From the NCBI RefSeq assembly GCF_936928535.1, contig NZ_CAKZHY010000081.1, positions 1 to 49,896 of the forward strand: 49,896 bases of DNA, written 5' to 3'. A program made the translations under genes and the position numbers. Numbering within the stretch: the first letter of the stretch is position 1; each line of letters opens with the position of its first letter. The notes beneath the pieces were generated by a model. That model ran no database searches, was not told the origin of the DNA, and worked only from the letters and a program-made list of their open reading frames with translations. This stretch comes from an uncultured Bradyrhizobium sp. Its GTDB lineage: Bacteria; Pseudomonadota; Alphaproteobacteria; Rhizobiales; Xanthobacteraceae. Below are positions 33,306 to 41,986 of the stretch, in pieces.

Positions 33306-34186
33306 TTCTGCCCCAACACGCGATCGAGCGAGATGAAGCGGCTGACGATGAAAAAGATCGCGAGCACGCTGAGGAGCAGCACCACGCCAACCGCGCTCGC
33401 GGCGCCGAACTGGTTGTAGAGCTCGACATTGCGGCTCACCAGCATCGACACCATCACCGTCCGCCCGCCGCCGAGCAATTCAGGCGTGATGTAGAAGCCG
33501 AGGCAAAGCACGAACACCATGGTGCAGCCCGCGAGCACGCCCGGCAGCGACAGCGGCAGGAACACGCGGCAGAAGGTCAGCGACGGGCTTGCCCCTAAGC
33601 TCGCTCCGGCCTGCATGAGATCGCCGGGGATCTTCTGCATGGTCGCATAGAGCGGCAGCACCATGAACGGCAGCAGGATATGCACGGTCGCGACCACCGT
33701 GCCAAAGGTGTTGTGGACCAGCGCGAGCGGCTCGGAGATCACGTCGAGATAGCGCAGCAATTGATTGATCACACCGGTGCGTTGGAGCAGCGCCAGCCAG
33801 GCGTAGGCGCGCACCAGCACGGAAGTCCAGAACGGCAGCACCACAAGCGAGAGGATCAGGATGCTCCAGCACTTGGGCACGGAATTGGCGAGGTAAGCTA
33901 CGGGATAGCCGAGCAGCAGCGCGATCACCGTCACCGCGAGGCTTATCTCGAAGGTCAGCGCGAAACTCCGCCAGTAGATGTCCTCGGTGAAGATGCGGCG
34001 ATAGTTCTCCAGCGTGAAGCCGTCATGGTAGATCGACTGCCAGGCCAGCCATCCGACCGGCAGTACGATCAGCAGCAAAATCACGAGCAGCGCCGGCGAC
34101 ACCAGCGCCAGCATCAGGCCGTGCTCACGGCGCTGATGCTTTTGCGATGGATCTGGCACAGATATCGTCAACGCTGCCTCGCTCAC
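33302..34186 (-). CDS. ABC permease, PotB type
   Basis: The 294-aa permease starts at a GTG (34186) that overlaps the stop of the binding-protein gene (GTGA). The longer upstream frame is merely the binding-protein gene read in another frame. It has six membrane segments and an EAA loop (SLGASPSLTFCRVFLPLSLPG). It is the partner of the 32520-33305 permease. Confidence 0.92.
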   Translation of the reverse strand: MSEAALTISVPDPSQKHQRREHGLMLALVSPALLVILLLIVLPVGWLAWQSIYHDGFTLENYRRIFTEDIYWRSFALTFEISLAVTVIALLLGYPVAYLANSVPKCWSILILSLVVLPFWTSVLVRAYAWLALLQRTGVINQLLRYLDVISEPLALVHNTFGTVVATVHILLPFMVLPLYATMQKIPGDLMQAGASLGASPSLTFCRVFLPLSLPGVLAGCTMVFVLCLGFYITPELLGGGRTVMVSMLVSRNVELYNQFGAASAVGVVLLLSVLAIFFIVSRFISLDRVLGQK

Positions 34187-35229
34187 TTCTGCATGAAGGA
34201 CGCCCAGCGCTTCTCGGCGGCTTCGCCCGCGGGCGAGGACCACCAGGCGTAGGACATCAGCGCCTGCTTCGATGCGTTCGCCGGCTCGCTCGGCAATTGC
34301 GCCGCACGCTCGGGCTTGATCACATTGGTCTCGAAAGCCTTGGGATTGCCCGGGCCGTAGTCGATGTTGAGCGGCAGGTTGGCCTGGTGCATGGGATCGA
34401 CGGCCTCGTTGAGGAACTTGACGGCCGTGTCGAGGTTCGGCGCGCCCTTGAGGATGCAAAGCGAGGTGCTCTGCAGGATACCCTGGTTGTAGGTGAAGGC
34501 CACCTTGGCGCCTTCCTTCGCAACCGCGCTGACGCGGCCGTTCCAGGCCATCTCCATGTCGACCTCGCCGTCGTTGAGGAGCTGCGCCGACTGCGCACCT
34601 GATGTCCACCACACGGTGATGTGCGGCTTGATCTCCTCCAGCTTCTTGAAGGCGCGGTCGACATCGAGCGGATAGAGCTTGTCAGGCGCGACACCGTCGG
34701 CCATCAGGGCCGCTTCCAGCGTCGCGAAGGGATGGTTGCGCAACGCACGACGGCCGAGGAATTTCTTCACGTCCCAGAAATCGGCCCAGCTATTCGGCGC
34801 GTCCTTCGGAAACGTCTTCTGGCTGTAGGACAGGACGCTGGAATAGAACTCATAGGAGACCGAATAGGGACTGCGATAGGACTCCGGCATCGCCGCGCCG
34901 TTTGGAATCTTCGAGAAGTCGAGCTTCTCGATCAACCCCTGCTCTCCGCCGCGCAGGCAGTTGCCGGTCGGGGTGTCGACGACGTCCCAGATCGGCTTGC
35001 CGCTGCCGACCTGGGTCTTGATCGCAGGCCAGGCATCGGGAATCGAATCCTGGTTGATGGTGATGCCGAGCTTCTTGGCGGAGGGATCGAGGATCGCCAC
35101 CGTCTGCGCCTCCTGATAGGCGCCGCCTTGCGACACGAACGTGATCTGCTCGGCGGCATCGGCCGCCGTGGTGAACCCAAATGCGCCGAGCAGCGCGCAG
35201 CCCAATCCAAAGCCCTGCTTCATCGTCAT
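34183..35229 (-). CDS. ABC substrate-binding protein, spermidine/putrescine type
   Basis: The 348-aa protein has a signal peptide (to about TTAADA), then AEQITFVSQGGAYQEAQ, the fold of PotD/PotF-like family I extracellular binding proteins. AGGAGG five bases before the ATG at 35229 sets the start over 35253. It is followed by both permeases with overlapping codons. The ligand is probably an amine or polyamine analogue, since a flavin amine oxidase-like protein is encoded just upstream. Confidence 0.93.
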   Translation of the reverse strand: MTMKQGFGLGCALLGAFGFTTAADAAEQITFVSQGGAYQEAQTVAILDPSAKKLGITINQDSIPDAWPAIKTQVGSGKPIWDVVDTPTGNCLRGGEQGLIEKLDFSKIPNGAAMPESYRSPYSVSYEFYSSVLSYSQKTFPKDAPNSWADFWDVKKFLGRRALRNHPFATLEAALMADGVAPDKLYPLDVDRAFKKLEEIKPHITVWWTSGAQSAQLLNDGEVDMEMAWNGRVSAVAKEGAKVAFTYNQGILQSTSLCILKGAPNLDTAVKFLNEAVDPMHQANLPLNIDYGPGNPKAFETNVIKPERAAQLPSEPANASKQALMSYAWWSSPAGEAAEKRWASFMQK

Positions 35230-35249
35230 CCTCGCCTCCTCCAATGATC

Positions 35250-36557
35250 TCACTGACCGATCGCATCGAGAAACTGGTACCAGCCTGCGACCATGCGCAC
35301 GGCGGGCTCGCGCAGCGGATAGAACGGAATCGCCTTCATCCGCCGCGCATCGAGCAGGCCGACGTCGGGCGTCTCGCCGCGCACGAACGCGGCAAGATAG
35401 CGGCCCATCAGGCTCGACATCGCAACGCCGGCGCCGTTGTAGCCGACCGAGAACAGCGTGCGGTCATCGAGCCGACCGATATGCGGCACCGAGTCCAGCG
35501 TCATGGCGACGAGACCCGACCATTTAAATGCAAGCGGGACATCGGCGAGTTCAGGGAAGATGCCCACCATCGCCTTGCGTAAAGCGTCGAAGGCGGCTTG
35601 CGAGTCCTGTTTGCCGAACGCACCGCGGCCCCCGAAAATCACGCGGTTGTCGACCATGCGGAACCAGCGCATCATGCGCTTAGTCTCGGTGTACGTGCGC
35701 CCCGTCGACATCAATTGTCCGGCGAGATTGCGCGGCAGCTGCTCCGTCGCAACCATGGCGCTGCGAAACGGGATCAGCCTGCGCTGCAGATGCGCGGTCG
35801 CACCGGTCAGATCGGAATAGCTGTTGGTGGCGATTATGGCCTGCCTGGCGCGCACCGCGCCTTGCGGCGTTTCGGCGACGATACCGTCGCCATCGCGCCG
35901 AAGTCTCACGACCGGAGATTCTTGGAAGATCGGAACGCCGCGGCGCGCCACGCCGTCGGCGAGGCCGCGCAGATAATGCAGCGGATGAATGCCGCCCGAG
36001 CCAGGATTGAGCACGCCGCCGACAAAGATGTCCGAGCCGGTCTCGTCGCGCACGCCGCGCTTGTCGAGAATGCGGACCTCGGCGGAACCCATCTCGCGCG
36101 TCATCCAGTTAGCTTCGTCGATGGCCGCTTTCAACGTGGTCTCGTTGTGCGCGGCCTTGACCTGGCCAGTGCGGGTCAGATTCGCACTGGTGATGCCGAA
36201 CTCGGATACAAGCTCCTCGACCATGTCGGTCGATTCATGTGCGATCTCGTACATGCGCCTGGCCATCGCGCGGCCATGCACGGCGTCGATCTCGCGAAAC
36301 GAGAGACGAAACTTCGCGGTGATCACACCGCCATTGCGGCCGCTGGCGCCCCAGCCGGGCTTGTTGGCTTCGAGCACGATCGGCGACAACCCGCTCTTGG
36401 CGATGTGGTGCGCCGCGGAGAGGCCGGTGTAGCCCGCGCCGATGATCACCACGTCCGCCTGTTGCTCGCCGGACAAAACCGGAAAGACGCGCGCCGGCTC
36501 CGCCGTGGCTTCCCACAGCGAGTTGGCAGATGCCAGTGCGCGCCAGTCGTGTGCCAT
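35250..36557 (-). CDS. FAD-dependent amine oxidoreductase (PuuB/DadA type)
   Basis: The 435-aa flavoprotein has VVIIGAGYTGLSAAHHIA (36-53) and NKPGWGASGRNGG, typical of the DAO family and of gamma-glutamylputrescine oxidoreductase. The C-terminus has SLMGRYLAAFVRGE. It has no signal peptide. It probably oxidises an amine imported by the adjacent ABC transporter. It lies in the middle of the operon, between the HAD gene and the binding-protein gene. Confidence 0.9.
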   Translation of the reverse strand: MAHDWRALASANSLWEATAEPARVFPVLSGEQQADVVIIGAGYTGLSAAHHIAKSGLSPIVLEANKPGWGASGRNGGVITAKFRLSFREIDAVHGRAMARRMYEIAHESTDMVEELVSEFGITSANLTRTGQVKAAHNETTLKAAIDEANWMTREMGSAEVRILDKRGVRDETGSDIFVGGVLNPGSGGIHPLHYLRGLADGVARRGVPIFQESPVVRLRRDGDGIVAETPQGAVRARQAIIATNSYSDLTGATAHLQRRLIPFRSAMVATEQLPRNLAGQLMSTGRTYTETKRMMRWFRMVDNRVIFGGRGAFGKQDSQAAFDALRKAMVGIFPELADVPLAFKWSGLVAMTLDSVPHIGRLDDRTLFSVGYNGAGVAMSSLMGRYLAAFVRGETPDVGLLDARRMKAIPFYPLREPAVRMVAGWYQFLDAIGQ

Positions 36558-36567
36558 GCCCGCGGCC

Positions 36568-37281
36568 TTACGCCGGACCGATGGCGGCGTCGGCGAGCGC
36601 CTTCAGCGTCGGGAAGTGGAAGTCCGGCTTGGTCAATGCCTCCACCGCCGGCGTGCCGCCGAAACCTGCGATGCCCTGGCGGCGCTCGATCCAGCACACC
36701 TTGTATCCGAGTTTCCGCGCGATCCCAATGTCGTGGTACTGGCTCTGCGCCACGTGCAGAATGTCGGACTGCTTGTAGCCGAACGCTGACTGGCGACCCT
36801 TGTTGTAAGCGAAGAATTCGGGGTTCGGCTTGGCGACGCCGGTGTCGTCCGCACAGACGGTGTCGTCGAAGGGATTGCCGAGCGCATGCGCGTAACACGA
36901 CAGCGCGACGCGGTCGGCATTGGTCATCGCCACCAGGCGGAACCTCGTCCGCAGCCGCTTCAGCGCCTCGGCGGAATCGGCGAAGGGCCCCCAGCGCAGC
37001 ACCGAGAGCTGGAATACGTCGCAGGACGCATCATCAGCCGGCAGTCCGAGCTCGGTCGCGAGATGGCGATAGACGTGGAACATCACCTCGCTCGAGCGCT
37101 CGTAGTGCTTGTCGCGGCCGCGCTTGTAGGGTTCGAAGATCTGCTCGTCACTGAGCCCGGCCGCCTGCTTGCCTCCGATCCTGCGCACGGCTTCGAGCAC
37201 ACCGGTTTCGAAATCGATCAAGGTGCCGACGACGTCGAAGGTGAGAACCTTGAAATTGCTGAACGCGGCTTGGGTCGACAT
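36568..37281 (-). CDS. HAD-superfamily hydrolase, haloacid dehalogenase type II
   Basis: The 237-aa protein has the nucleophile Asp16 in LTFDVVGTLID, with Val instead of the second Asp as in L-2-haloacid dehalogenases, the Thr/Asn motif MTNAD and the Lys in AKPNPEFF. It could remove a halide or act as a phosphatase with unusual acid residue. Dehalogenase naming is by family only. It lies between the ATPase and the FAD gene. Its role in the transporter operon is unknown. Confidence 0.88.
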   Translation of the reverse strand: MSTQAAFSNFKVLTFDVVGTLIDFETGVLEAVRRIGGKQAAGLSDEQIFEPYKRGRDKHYERSSEVMFHVYRHLATELGLPADDASCDVFQLSVLRWGPFADSAEALKRLRTRFRLVAMTNADRVALSCYAHALGNPFDDTVCADDTGVAKPNPEFFAYNKGRQSAFGYKQSDILHVAQSQYHDIGIARKLGYKVCWIERRQGIAGFGGTPAVEALTKPDFHFPTLKALADAAIGPA

Positions 37282-37311
37282 GGGCTTCTTCTCTCAGGTT
37301 GCAACAGGGCT

Positions 37312-38391
37312 TCAATCCACCCGGCGCACGACAATGGTGTCCTCGGGGTGGAGGGTGACGATGAGGCTGCCGCCGAGCGGCGGAATGCGGCCATAGGCCT
37401 GGTGATAGCTGGGCTGGCGCAGGCTGAGCGCGACGCCGCCTTCGAGCGCCAGGAAGATGCGCAGGCTCTCGCCCTGATAGACGATGTCGGTGACCGTCCC
37501 GGTCAGCCGGTTGCAGGCGGCATCCTGCGCGCCGTCCTCGATCAGCAGCTTTTCGCTGTGTACGGCGAGCATCAGTGCGTCGCCATCGGGAATGGCGCGT
37601 GCGCTGCGCAGCAGCGCGTTGCCGAGCGCGATGCTTGTGGCGTCGACGCGGCGGACCGGCAGCATAGTCGCCTCGCCGATGAAGCTGGCGACGAAAGAAT
37701 CGGCCGGATAATCGTGCAGCCGGGCGGGCGCATCGATCTGGATCAGTCTTCCGTCCTTCATCACGGCGACGCGGTCGCTCATGGTCAGCGCCTCGCGCTG
37801 GTCATGGGTGACGTAGATGATGGTCGCGCCGATGCGCCTGTGCAGCGCGCGCAGCTCGATCTGCATGGTCTCGCGCAGCTGCTTGTCGAGCGCCGAGAGC
37901 GGCTCGTCCATCAGGATCAGTTGCGGCTCGAAGATCATGGCACGCGCCAGCGCCACGCGCTGGCGCTGGCCGCCGGAGAGCTGCGCGATGCCGCGTTCCT
38001 CGTAGCCGGCAAGGCCGACCATGCCGAGCGCCGCGCGCACCTTGTCGGGCCAGCTCGCTTTCGGCAGGCGGCGTGCGCGCAGGGGAAAGGCGACATTCTC
38101 GCCCACGCTCATATGCGGAAACAACGCGTAGTTCTGGAAGACCACGCCGATATCGCGCTTGTGCGGCGGCATGTAGGTGACGTCGCGGCCGCCGAACAGG
38201 ATGGTGCCGGAGGTCGGCAGGATGAAGCCGCCCAAAATGCCAAGCAGCGTGGTCTTGCCGGAACCGGACGGGCCGAGCAGCGAGAGGAACTCGCCGGCAC
38301 CGACATTGAGGGACACATCGTCTAGGGCGCGAACGGCGCCATACGCCTTGCTCGCGGACCTGATCTCGACGCTTTCCGCTCGTTTGTCCAA
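37312..38391 (-). CDS. ABC transporter ATPase, PotA type
   Basis: The 359-aa ATPase has Walker A GPSGSGKT (40-47), signature LSGGQ (138-142), Walker B with DE (162-163) and the switch His in YVTHDQ. A C-terminal TOBE domain follows. A TTG at 38391 is chosen as start because GAGG lies seven bases upstream, whereas the ATG at 38439 has no ribosome binding site. It energises the two permeases downstream. A LysR gene lies divergently upstream. Confidence 0.93.
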   Translation of the reverse strand: MDKRAESVEIRSASKAYGAVRALDDVSLNVGAGEFLSLLGPSGSGKTTLLGILGGFILPTSGTILFGGRDVTYMPPHKRDIGVVFQNYALFPHMSVGENVAFPLRARRLPKASWPDKVRAALGMVGLAGYEERGIAQLSGGQRQRVALARAMIFEPQLILMDEPLSALDKQLRETMQIELRALHRRIGATIIYVTHDQREALTMSDRVAVMKDGRLIQIDAPARLHDYPADSFVASFIGEATMLPVRRVDATSIALGNALLRSARAIPDGDALMLAVHSEKLLIEDGAQDAACNRLTGTVTDIVYQGESLRIFLALEGGVALSLRQPSYHQAYGRIPPLGGSLIVTLHPEDTIVVRRVD

Positions 38392-38527
38392 GGATCGACC
38401 TCGCGCAATCCCGCAATGGCGTGCCTCACTGCACGCCATAAGACTGCTTTATAGACAGAAGCTCGGAATACTCTTGGTTGCAGCGTGCACCGCAACCAAA
38501 CCTCTCCGGAAGCCCCTGCGTTTAAGC

Positions 38528-38543
38528 TGTCATGTCAATGACA
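38528..38543. promoter_or_regulatory. candidate LysR-type operator
   Basis: TGTCAT (38528-38533) and ATGACA (38538-38543) flank GTCA in a perfect inverted repeat. It sits between the divergent ATPase and LysR genes, about 60 bases before the LysR start, as expected for a recognition site. A second palindrome lies at 38589-38603. Confidence 0.5.
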
Positions 38544-38588
38544 CCAGACTTGCGAAAATCCGGCAATTGCCAAATTCTCACGCGCCTC

Positions 38589-38603
38589 ATAACATGACGT
38601 TAT
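38589..38603. promoter_or_regulatory. palindrome overlapping the LysR start
   Basis: ATAAC and GTTAT flank ATGAC (38589-38603), and the right arm includes the first bases of the ATG at 38602. It may be an autoregulatory site, or it may favour the downstream ATG at 38620 as the real start. Confidence 0.35.
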
Positions 38604-39540
38604 GCCAGAGCTCCGCCGCATGCTGCCCTCCAGCAACGCCCTGTTCGTCTTCGACGCAGCGGCGCGCAATGGCAGCTTCACGGCTGCGGCGGCCGAGTTG
38701 AACGTCACGCAGCCGGCGGTGAGCCGGATGCTTGGGCAATTCGAGGAGCATCTCGGCGTGCGGCTGTTCGACCGTCGAGCAGGCCGCGCGGTGCTCACCG
38801 AGGAAGGCGAATTACTCTATCGCCGCGTGCTCGAAGGATTTCGCAGCATCGAGACCGGGCTCACCGAGATCGAGCGGCGCCGCAAGGACACCGAGACCGT
38901 GACATTGTCGGTCTCCTCCGCCTTCACCACGCATTGGCTGATGCCGCGCATCGACAAGCTGCAGAAGCAGTTTCCGCAGGTCGATCTGCGCTTCCAGCTC
39001 ATTTCCGGCGCGTTGCGCGGGCCGGTCGAGAATGTGGATCTCGGTATGCGCTTTCGCGACCGCGACGAGCCGTCCTCAGGCGGCACGCTGGTGATGAAGG
39101 AGGTCATGCTGCCGATGTGCAGCCCAGCCTATCTCGGCGAGACCGATCCCGCCGAGGGCAACACCATCATCCGCCTTGCCGAGACGCCTGGCGACTGGGC
39201 CGAGGATTACGCATCACTGCTCACCGGACGCCGCGGCGCAGCCAAGGGCTTGAGCTTCACCGACTATGCCGTTGTGGTGCAGGCCGCCCTGCTCGGCCAG
39301 GGCATCGCGCTCGGCTGGCTCACAGTCGCCTCGCACTGGCTGCTGACCGGCGCGCTGGTGCCGGCCTCCGACAGGCTCAGCACCACGCGCCGCATCTGCG
39401 AATTCCTGCCGCCGCGCAATCGCCCAATGCGCCCCATCGCCGCCGAGATCCGCGACTGGATTATCGACCAGATGCACAGCGAGATCGCGGCGATCGACAA
39501 GCTCTATCCCAAGCTCGGCGCGATGGCGGCCTGTTATTGA
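38602..39540 (+). CDS. LysR-family transcriptional regulator (GcvA-like)
   Basis: The 312-aa protein has the LysR winged helix (FVFDAAARNGSFTAAAAEL, then NVTQPAVSRMLGQFEEHLG) in residues about 14-55 and a type 2 periplasmic-like effector domain. The alternative ATG at 38620 is possible, because a palindrome overlaps the first. It is divergent from the PotABCD-like operon and probably controls it. Confidence 0.93.
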   Translation: MPELRRMLPSSNALFVFDAAARNGSFTAAAAELNVTQPAVSRMLGQFEEHLGVRLFDRRAGRAVLTEEGELLYRRVLEGFRSIETGLTEIERRRKDTETVTLSVSSAFTTHWLMPRIDKLQKQFPQVDLRFQLISGALRGPVENVDLGMRFRDRDEPSSGGTLVMKEVMLPMCSPAYLGETDPAEGNTIIRLAETPGDWAEDYASLLTGRRGAAKGLSFTDYAVVVQAALLGQGIALGWLTVASHWLLTGALVPASDRLSTTRRICEFLPPRNRPMRPIAAEIRDWIIDQMHSEIAAIDKLYPKLGAMAACY

Positions 39541-39559
39541 GCTGGCGCCGCTCTCCCCG

Positions 39560-39645
39560 CGTCATCGCGAGGAGCGAAGCGATGAAGCAATCCGGACTGC
39601 CTCTACGGAAAGACTCTGGATTGCTTCGCTACGCTCGCAATGACG
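39560..39645. repeat. dispersed palindromic repeat, copy 2
   Basis: Arms at 39560-39571 and 39634-39645 are inverse (CGTCATCGCGAG and CTCGCAATGACG, one mismatch). The middle (GACTGCCTCTACGGA) matches the copy at 12169-12257 closely. It fills the gap between two convergent genes, the LysR gene and uxuA. Confidence 0.85.
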
Positions 39646-39666
39646 ATGTGGATGGAGCTTTGCACC

Positions 39667-40857
39667 CTACCGATGCTCGATCGCCCTGATCGCACCGCGC
39701 AGCTCGGCGAGGCCGCGGAGACGGCCGATCGCGGTGTAGCCGGGATTGGTGCGCTTGGCGGCGACGAGATCGTCGAGCATGCGGTGACCATGATCGGGGC
39801 GGAATACGATCCTCTGATCGGCTGAGCGTCGCGCGTTCTCCTTGAGCAGCGCCTTCAGCACTGCAATCATGTCGACGTCACCGTCGAGATGATCCGACTC
39901 ATGGAACGATAGCCCGTCCGCCTCGCGCTTCGTCGCGCGCAGATGCGCAAAGGCAATGCGCGGGCCGAAGCGCGAGGCCATCGCGGGCAGGTCGTTCTCG
40001 GGCCGCACACCGAGCGAGCCCGTGCACAGGCAGATGCCGTTGGCTTTTGACGGCACGGCGTCGAACAGCGCCTGGTAGTCGTCGGCGGTCGAGGCGATGC
40101 GCGGCAGGCCGAACAGCGGCCGCGGCGGATCGTCCGGGTGCAGCGTCAGCGAGACGCCAAGCTGCTCGGCAACCGGCGCAACGCGGCTCAGGAATTCGGC
40201 GAGATGCTGCCGCAGGATTTTTGGCGTGATGTCGCGATAGGCATCCAGCTTGTCGCGGAATTGCGGAATGGTCAGCGGCTCGGTGGTCGAGCCAGGCAGC
40301 GCGCTGGCGATCGCCATGATGAGATAGTCGATGTCGGCCTGCCTCATCTTCTCGAACCGCGCCTTGGCGCGTGCCTGCTGCTCCGGCGAGTACTCCTGAA
40401 GCGCCGCCGGGCGCTTCAGGATATGCAGCTCGAACGCCGCGAACCGGTCCTGATCAAAGCGCAGGGCGCGAGCGCCGTTCGGCAGCTCCCGTTCGAGATC
40501 GGTCCGGCACCAATCGACCACGGGCATGAAATTGTAGCAGATGACCTTGATACCACAGGCTGCCACTGCCTCCAGGCTCGCGATCCAGGCGTCGATGGAT
40601 TTGGTCGCCTTGGCCCCGAGACGCTTGACGTCATCAGGAATCGGAATCGATTCCACCACCGACCAGGTCAATTGCGAGCGGCCGGGCTGGCCGTTCTCGA
40701 TGAAGGTCTTGCGCTCCTCGACGGCCTCGCGCGCCCAGGCCTCGCCAATCGGCACCTGATGCAATGCCGAGACGATATCGCTCGCCCCGGCCTGCCTGAT
40801 ATCGTCGAGCGACACGGGATCATTGGGCCCGTACCAGCGCCATCCTTCAAGGATCAT
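39667..40857 (-). CDS. uxuA: mannonate dehydratase
   Basis: The 396-aa enzyme dehydrates D-mannonate to 2-keto-3-deoxygluconate. Family marks are WRWYGPNDPVSLDDIRQAG (6-24), ICYNFMPVVDWCRTDL (about 106-121), metal ligands in LTLHPDDPPRP, CLCTGSLG and RPDHGHRM. Length is normal. It is the last gene of the minus-strand set with the zinc dehydrogenase (13 bases away) and GntR gene, and uxuB is divergent. A repeat follows its stop. Confidence 0.96.
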   Translation of the reverse strand: MILEGWRWYGPNDPVSLDDIRQAGASDIVSALHQVPIGEAWAREAVEERKTFIENGQPGRSQLTWSVVESIPIPDDVKRLGAKATKSIDAWIASLEAVAACGIKVICYNFMPVVDWCRTDLERELPNGARALRFDQDRFAAFELHILKRPAALQEYSPEQQARAKARFEKMRQADIDYLIMAIASALPGSTTEPLTIPQFRDKLDAYRDITPKILRQHLAEFLSRVAPVAEQLGVSLTLHPDDPPRPLFGLPRIASTADDYQALFDAVPSKANGICLCTGSLGVRPENDLPAMASRFGPRIAFAHLRATKREADGLSFHESDHLDGDVDMIAVLKALLKENARRSADQRIVFRPDHGHRMLDDLVAAKRTNPGYTAIGRLRGLAELRGAIRAIEHR

Positions 40858-40870
40858 AGAGGCTCTCCAA

Positions 40871-41920
40871 TCAGTTCGCGGTCAGCACGACCTTGACGCT
40901 CTGCGAGCGGTCGAGCGCCAGCCGCAGCGCATCCGGCGCGGTCGAGAGAGGCCGCTCGGCGGTGACCAGAGACAGCACATCGACGCTGCCGTCGCCAATC
41001 AGTTCCACCGCGGTCATGAATTCGAGGCCGAAGCGGAACGAGCCGCGCAGGTCGATCTCCTTGGCCATCACCGCATTCGACGGCGTCGGGATTTGGCCGC
41101 CCGGCAGGTTGCCGATCTGCACCACCACGCCGCCGCGCCTCACGATGCCGATCGCACTGGCAAGACCCGCGGCCGTTCCCGACACCTCGAAGGCGACGTC
41201 AAAGGGGCGCGATGCGGCCTGCGCCTTGAAGCCCTCCTCGCCGCCGGAGACGTTCTCGACATGGGACGCACCGAGCCTGGTCGCGAAGGCCAGCGGGGCG
41301 GGCGCGATGTCGGCCACCGTGACGTCGGCCATGCCCGCGCGGCGCGCGGCGAGCATGGTGAGAAGCCCGATCGGGCCGGCCCCAAAGATGATGCCGCGCT
41401 TGCTCTGGATGTTGCCGGCGCGCGCAACGGCGTGCAGGCAAACAGAGAGCGGCTCGGCGAGAGCTGCGGCCTGATAGGATACGTGGTCGGGGATCTTCAC
41501 GCACTGCGCCGGGACCGCGTCGAAATAGTCGGCAAAGCCGCCCTGCATGTGCGGCGTCTTCGAGGCGGAGCCCATGAAGTAGATATTTTCGCAGAGATTC
41601 TGCCGGTCTTCGCGGCAAGCGGCGCAATGGCCGCACCAGCGCGACGGATTGACGGCAACGCGGTCGCCGACCTTCAGGTTCGCGGCCGTGCCTGCGATCT
41701 CGACGACCTGGCCCGATATTTCGTGACCGAGCACCAGCGGCGACTTCACCACGAAATCGCCGGTCCTGGCATGACGGAAGTAATGCATGTCCGAACCGCA
41801 GATGCCGCCGGCGCCGAAGCGGATGCGCACCATGCCGTCAGCGAGCTTGTCGAGCGGATGCTCGATCATGCGCAGATCTTCGGGTCCGAACAGTGTTGCG
41901 GCGAGAGAGGTCGAGGTCAT
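40871..41920 (-). CDS. zinc-dependent alcohol dehydrogenase (idonate/sorbitol type)
   Basis: The 349-aa medium-chain dehydrogenase has the catalytic zinc ligands in GGICGSDMHYF and LGHEISG, and the structural zinc cluster CGHCAACREDRQNLC. The Rossmann glycine motif is GAGPIGLL. It resembles L-idonate 5-dehydrogenase, and its place between a GntR regulator and uxuA fits oxidation of a sugar acid that enters the mannonate/fructuronate pathway. The precise substrate is inferred. Confidence 0.92.
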   Translation of the reverse strand: MTSTSLAATLFGPEDLRMIEHPLDKLADGMVRIRFGAGGICGSDMHYFRHARTGDFVVKSPLVLGHEISGQVVEIAGTAANLKVGDRVAVNPSRWCGHCAACREDRQNLCENIYFMGSASKTPHMQGGFADYFDAVPAQCVKIPDHVSYQAAALAEPLSVCLHAVARAGNIQSKRGIIFGAGPIGLLTMLAARRAGMADVTVADIAPAPLAFATRLGASHVENVSGGEEGFKAQAASRPFDVAFEVSGTAAGLASAIGIVRRGGVVVQIGNLPGGQIPTPSNAVMAKEIDLRGSFRFGLEFMTAVELIGDGSVDVLSLVTAERPLSTAPDALRLALDRSQSVKVVLTAN

Positions 41921-41986
41921 CTGTCAAATCCCATTGTGTCTGCAGCTTCGTTCACCCGCCCCGAGATCGAGGCGAGTCCTCCAATC

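Noticed and set aside
34187..34612. N-terminal extension of the PotB-like permease
   Set aside because: It overlaps the binding-protein gene in another frame; the GTG at 34186 overlaps its stop in the expected manner.
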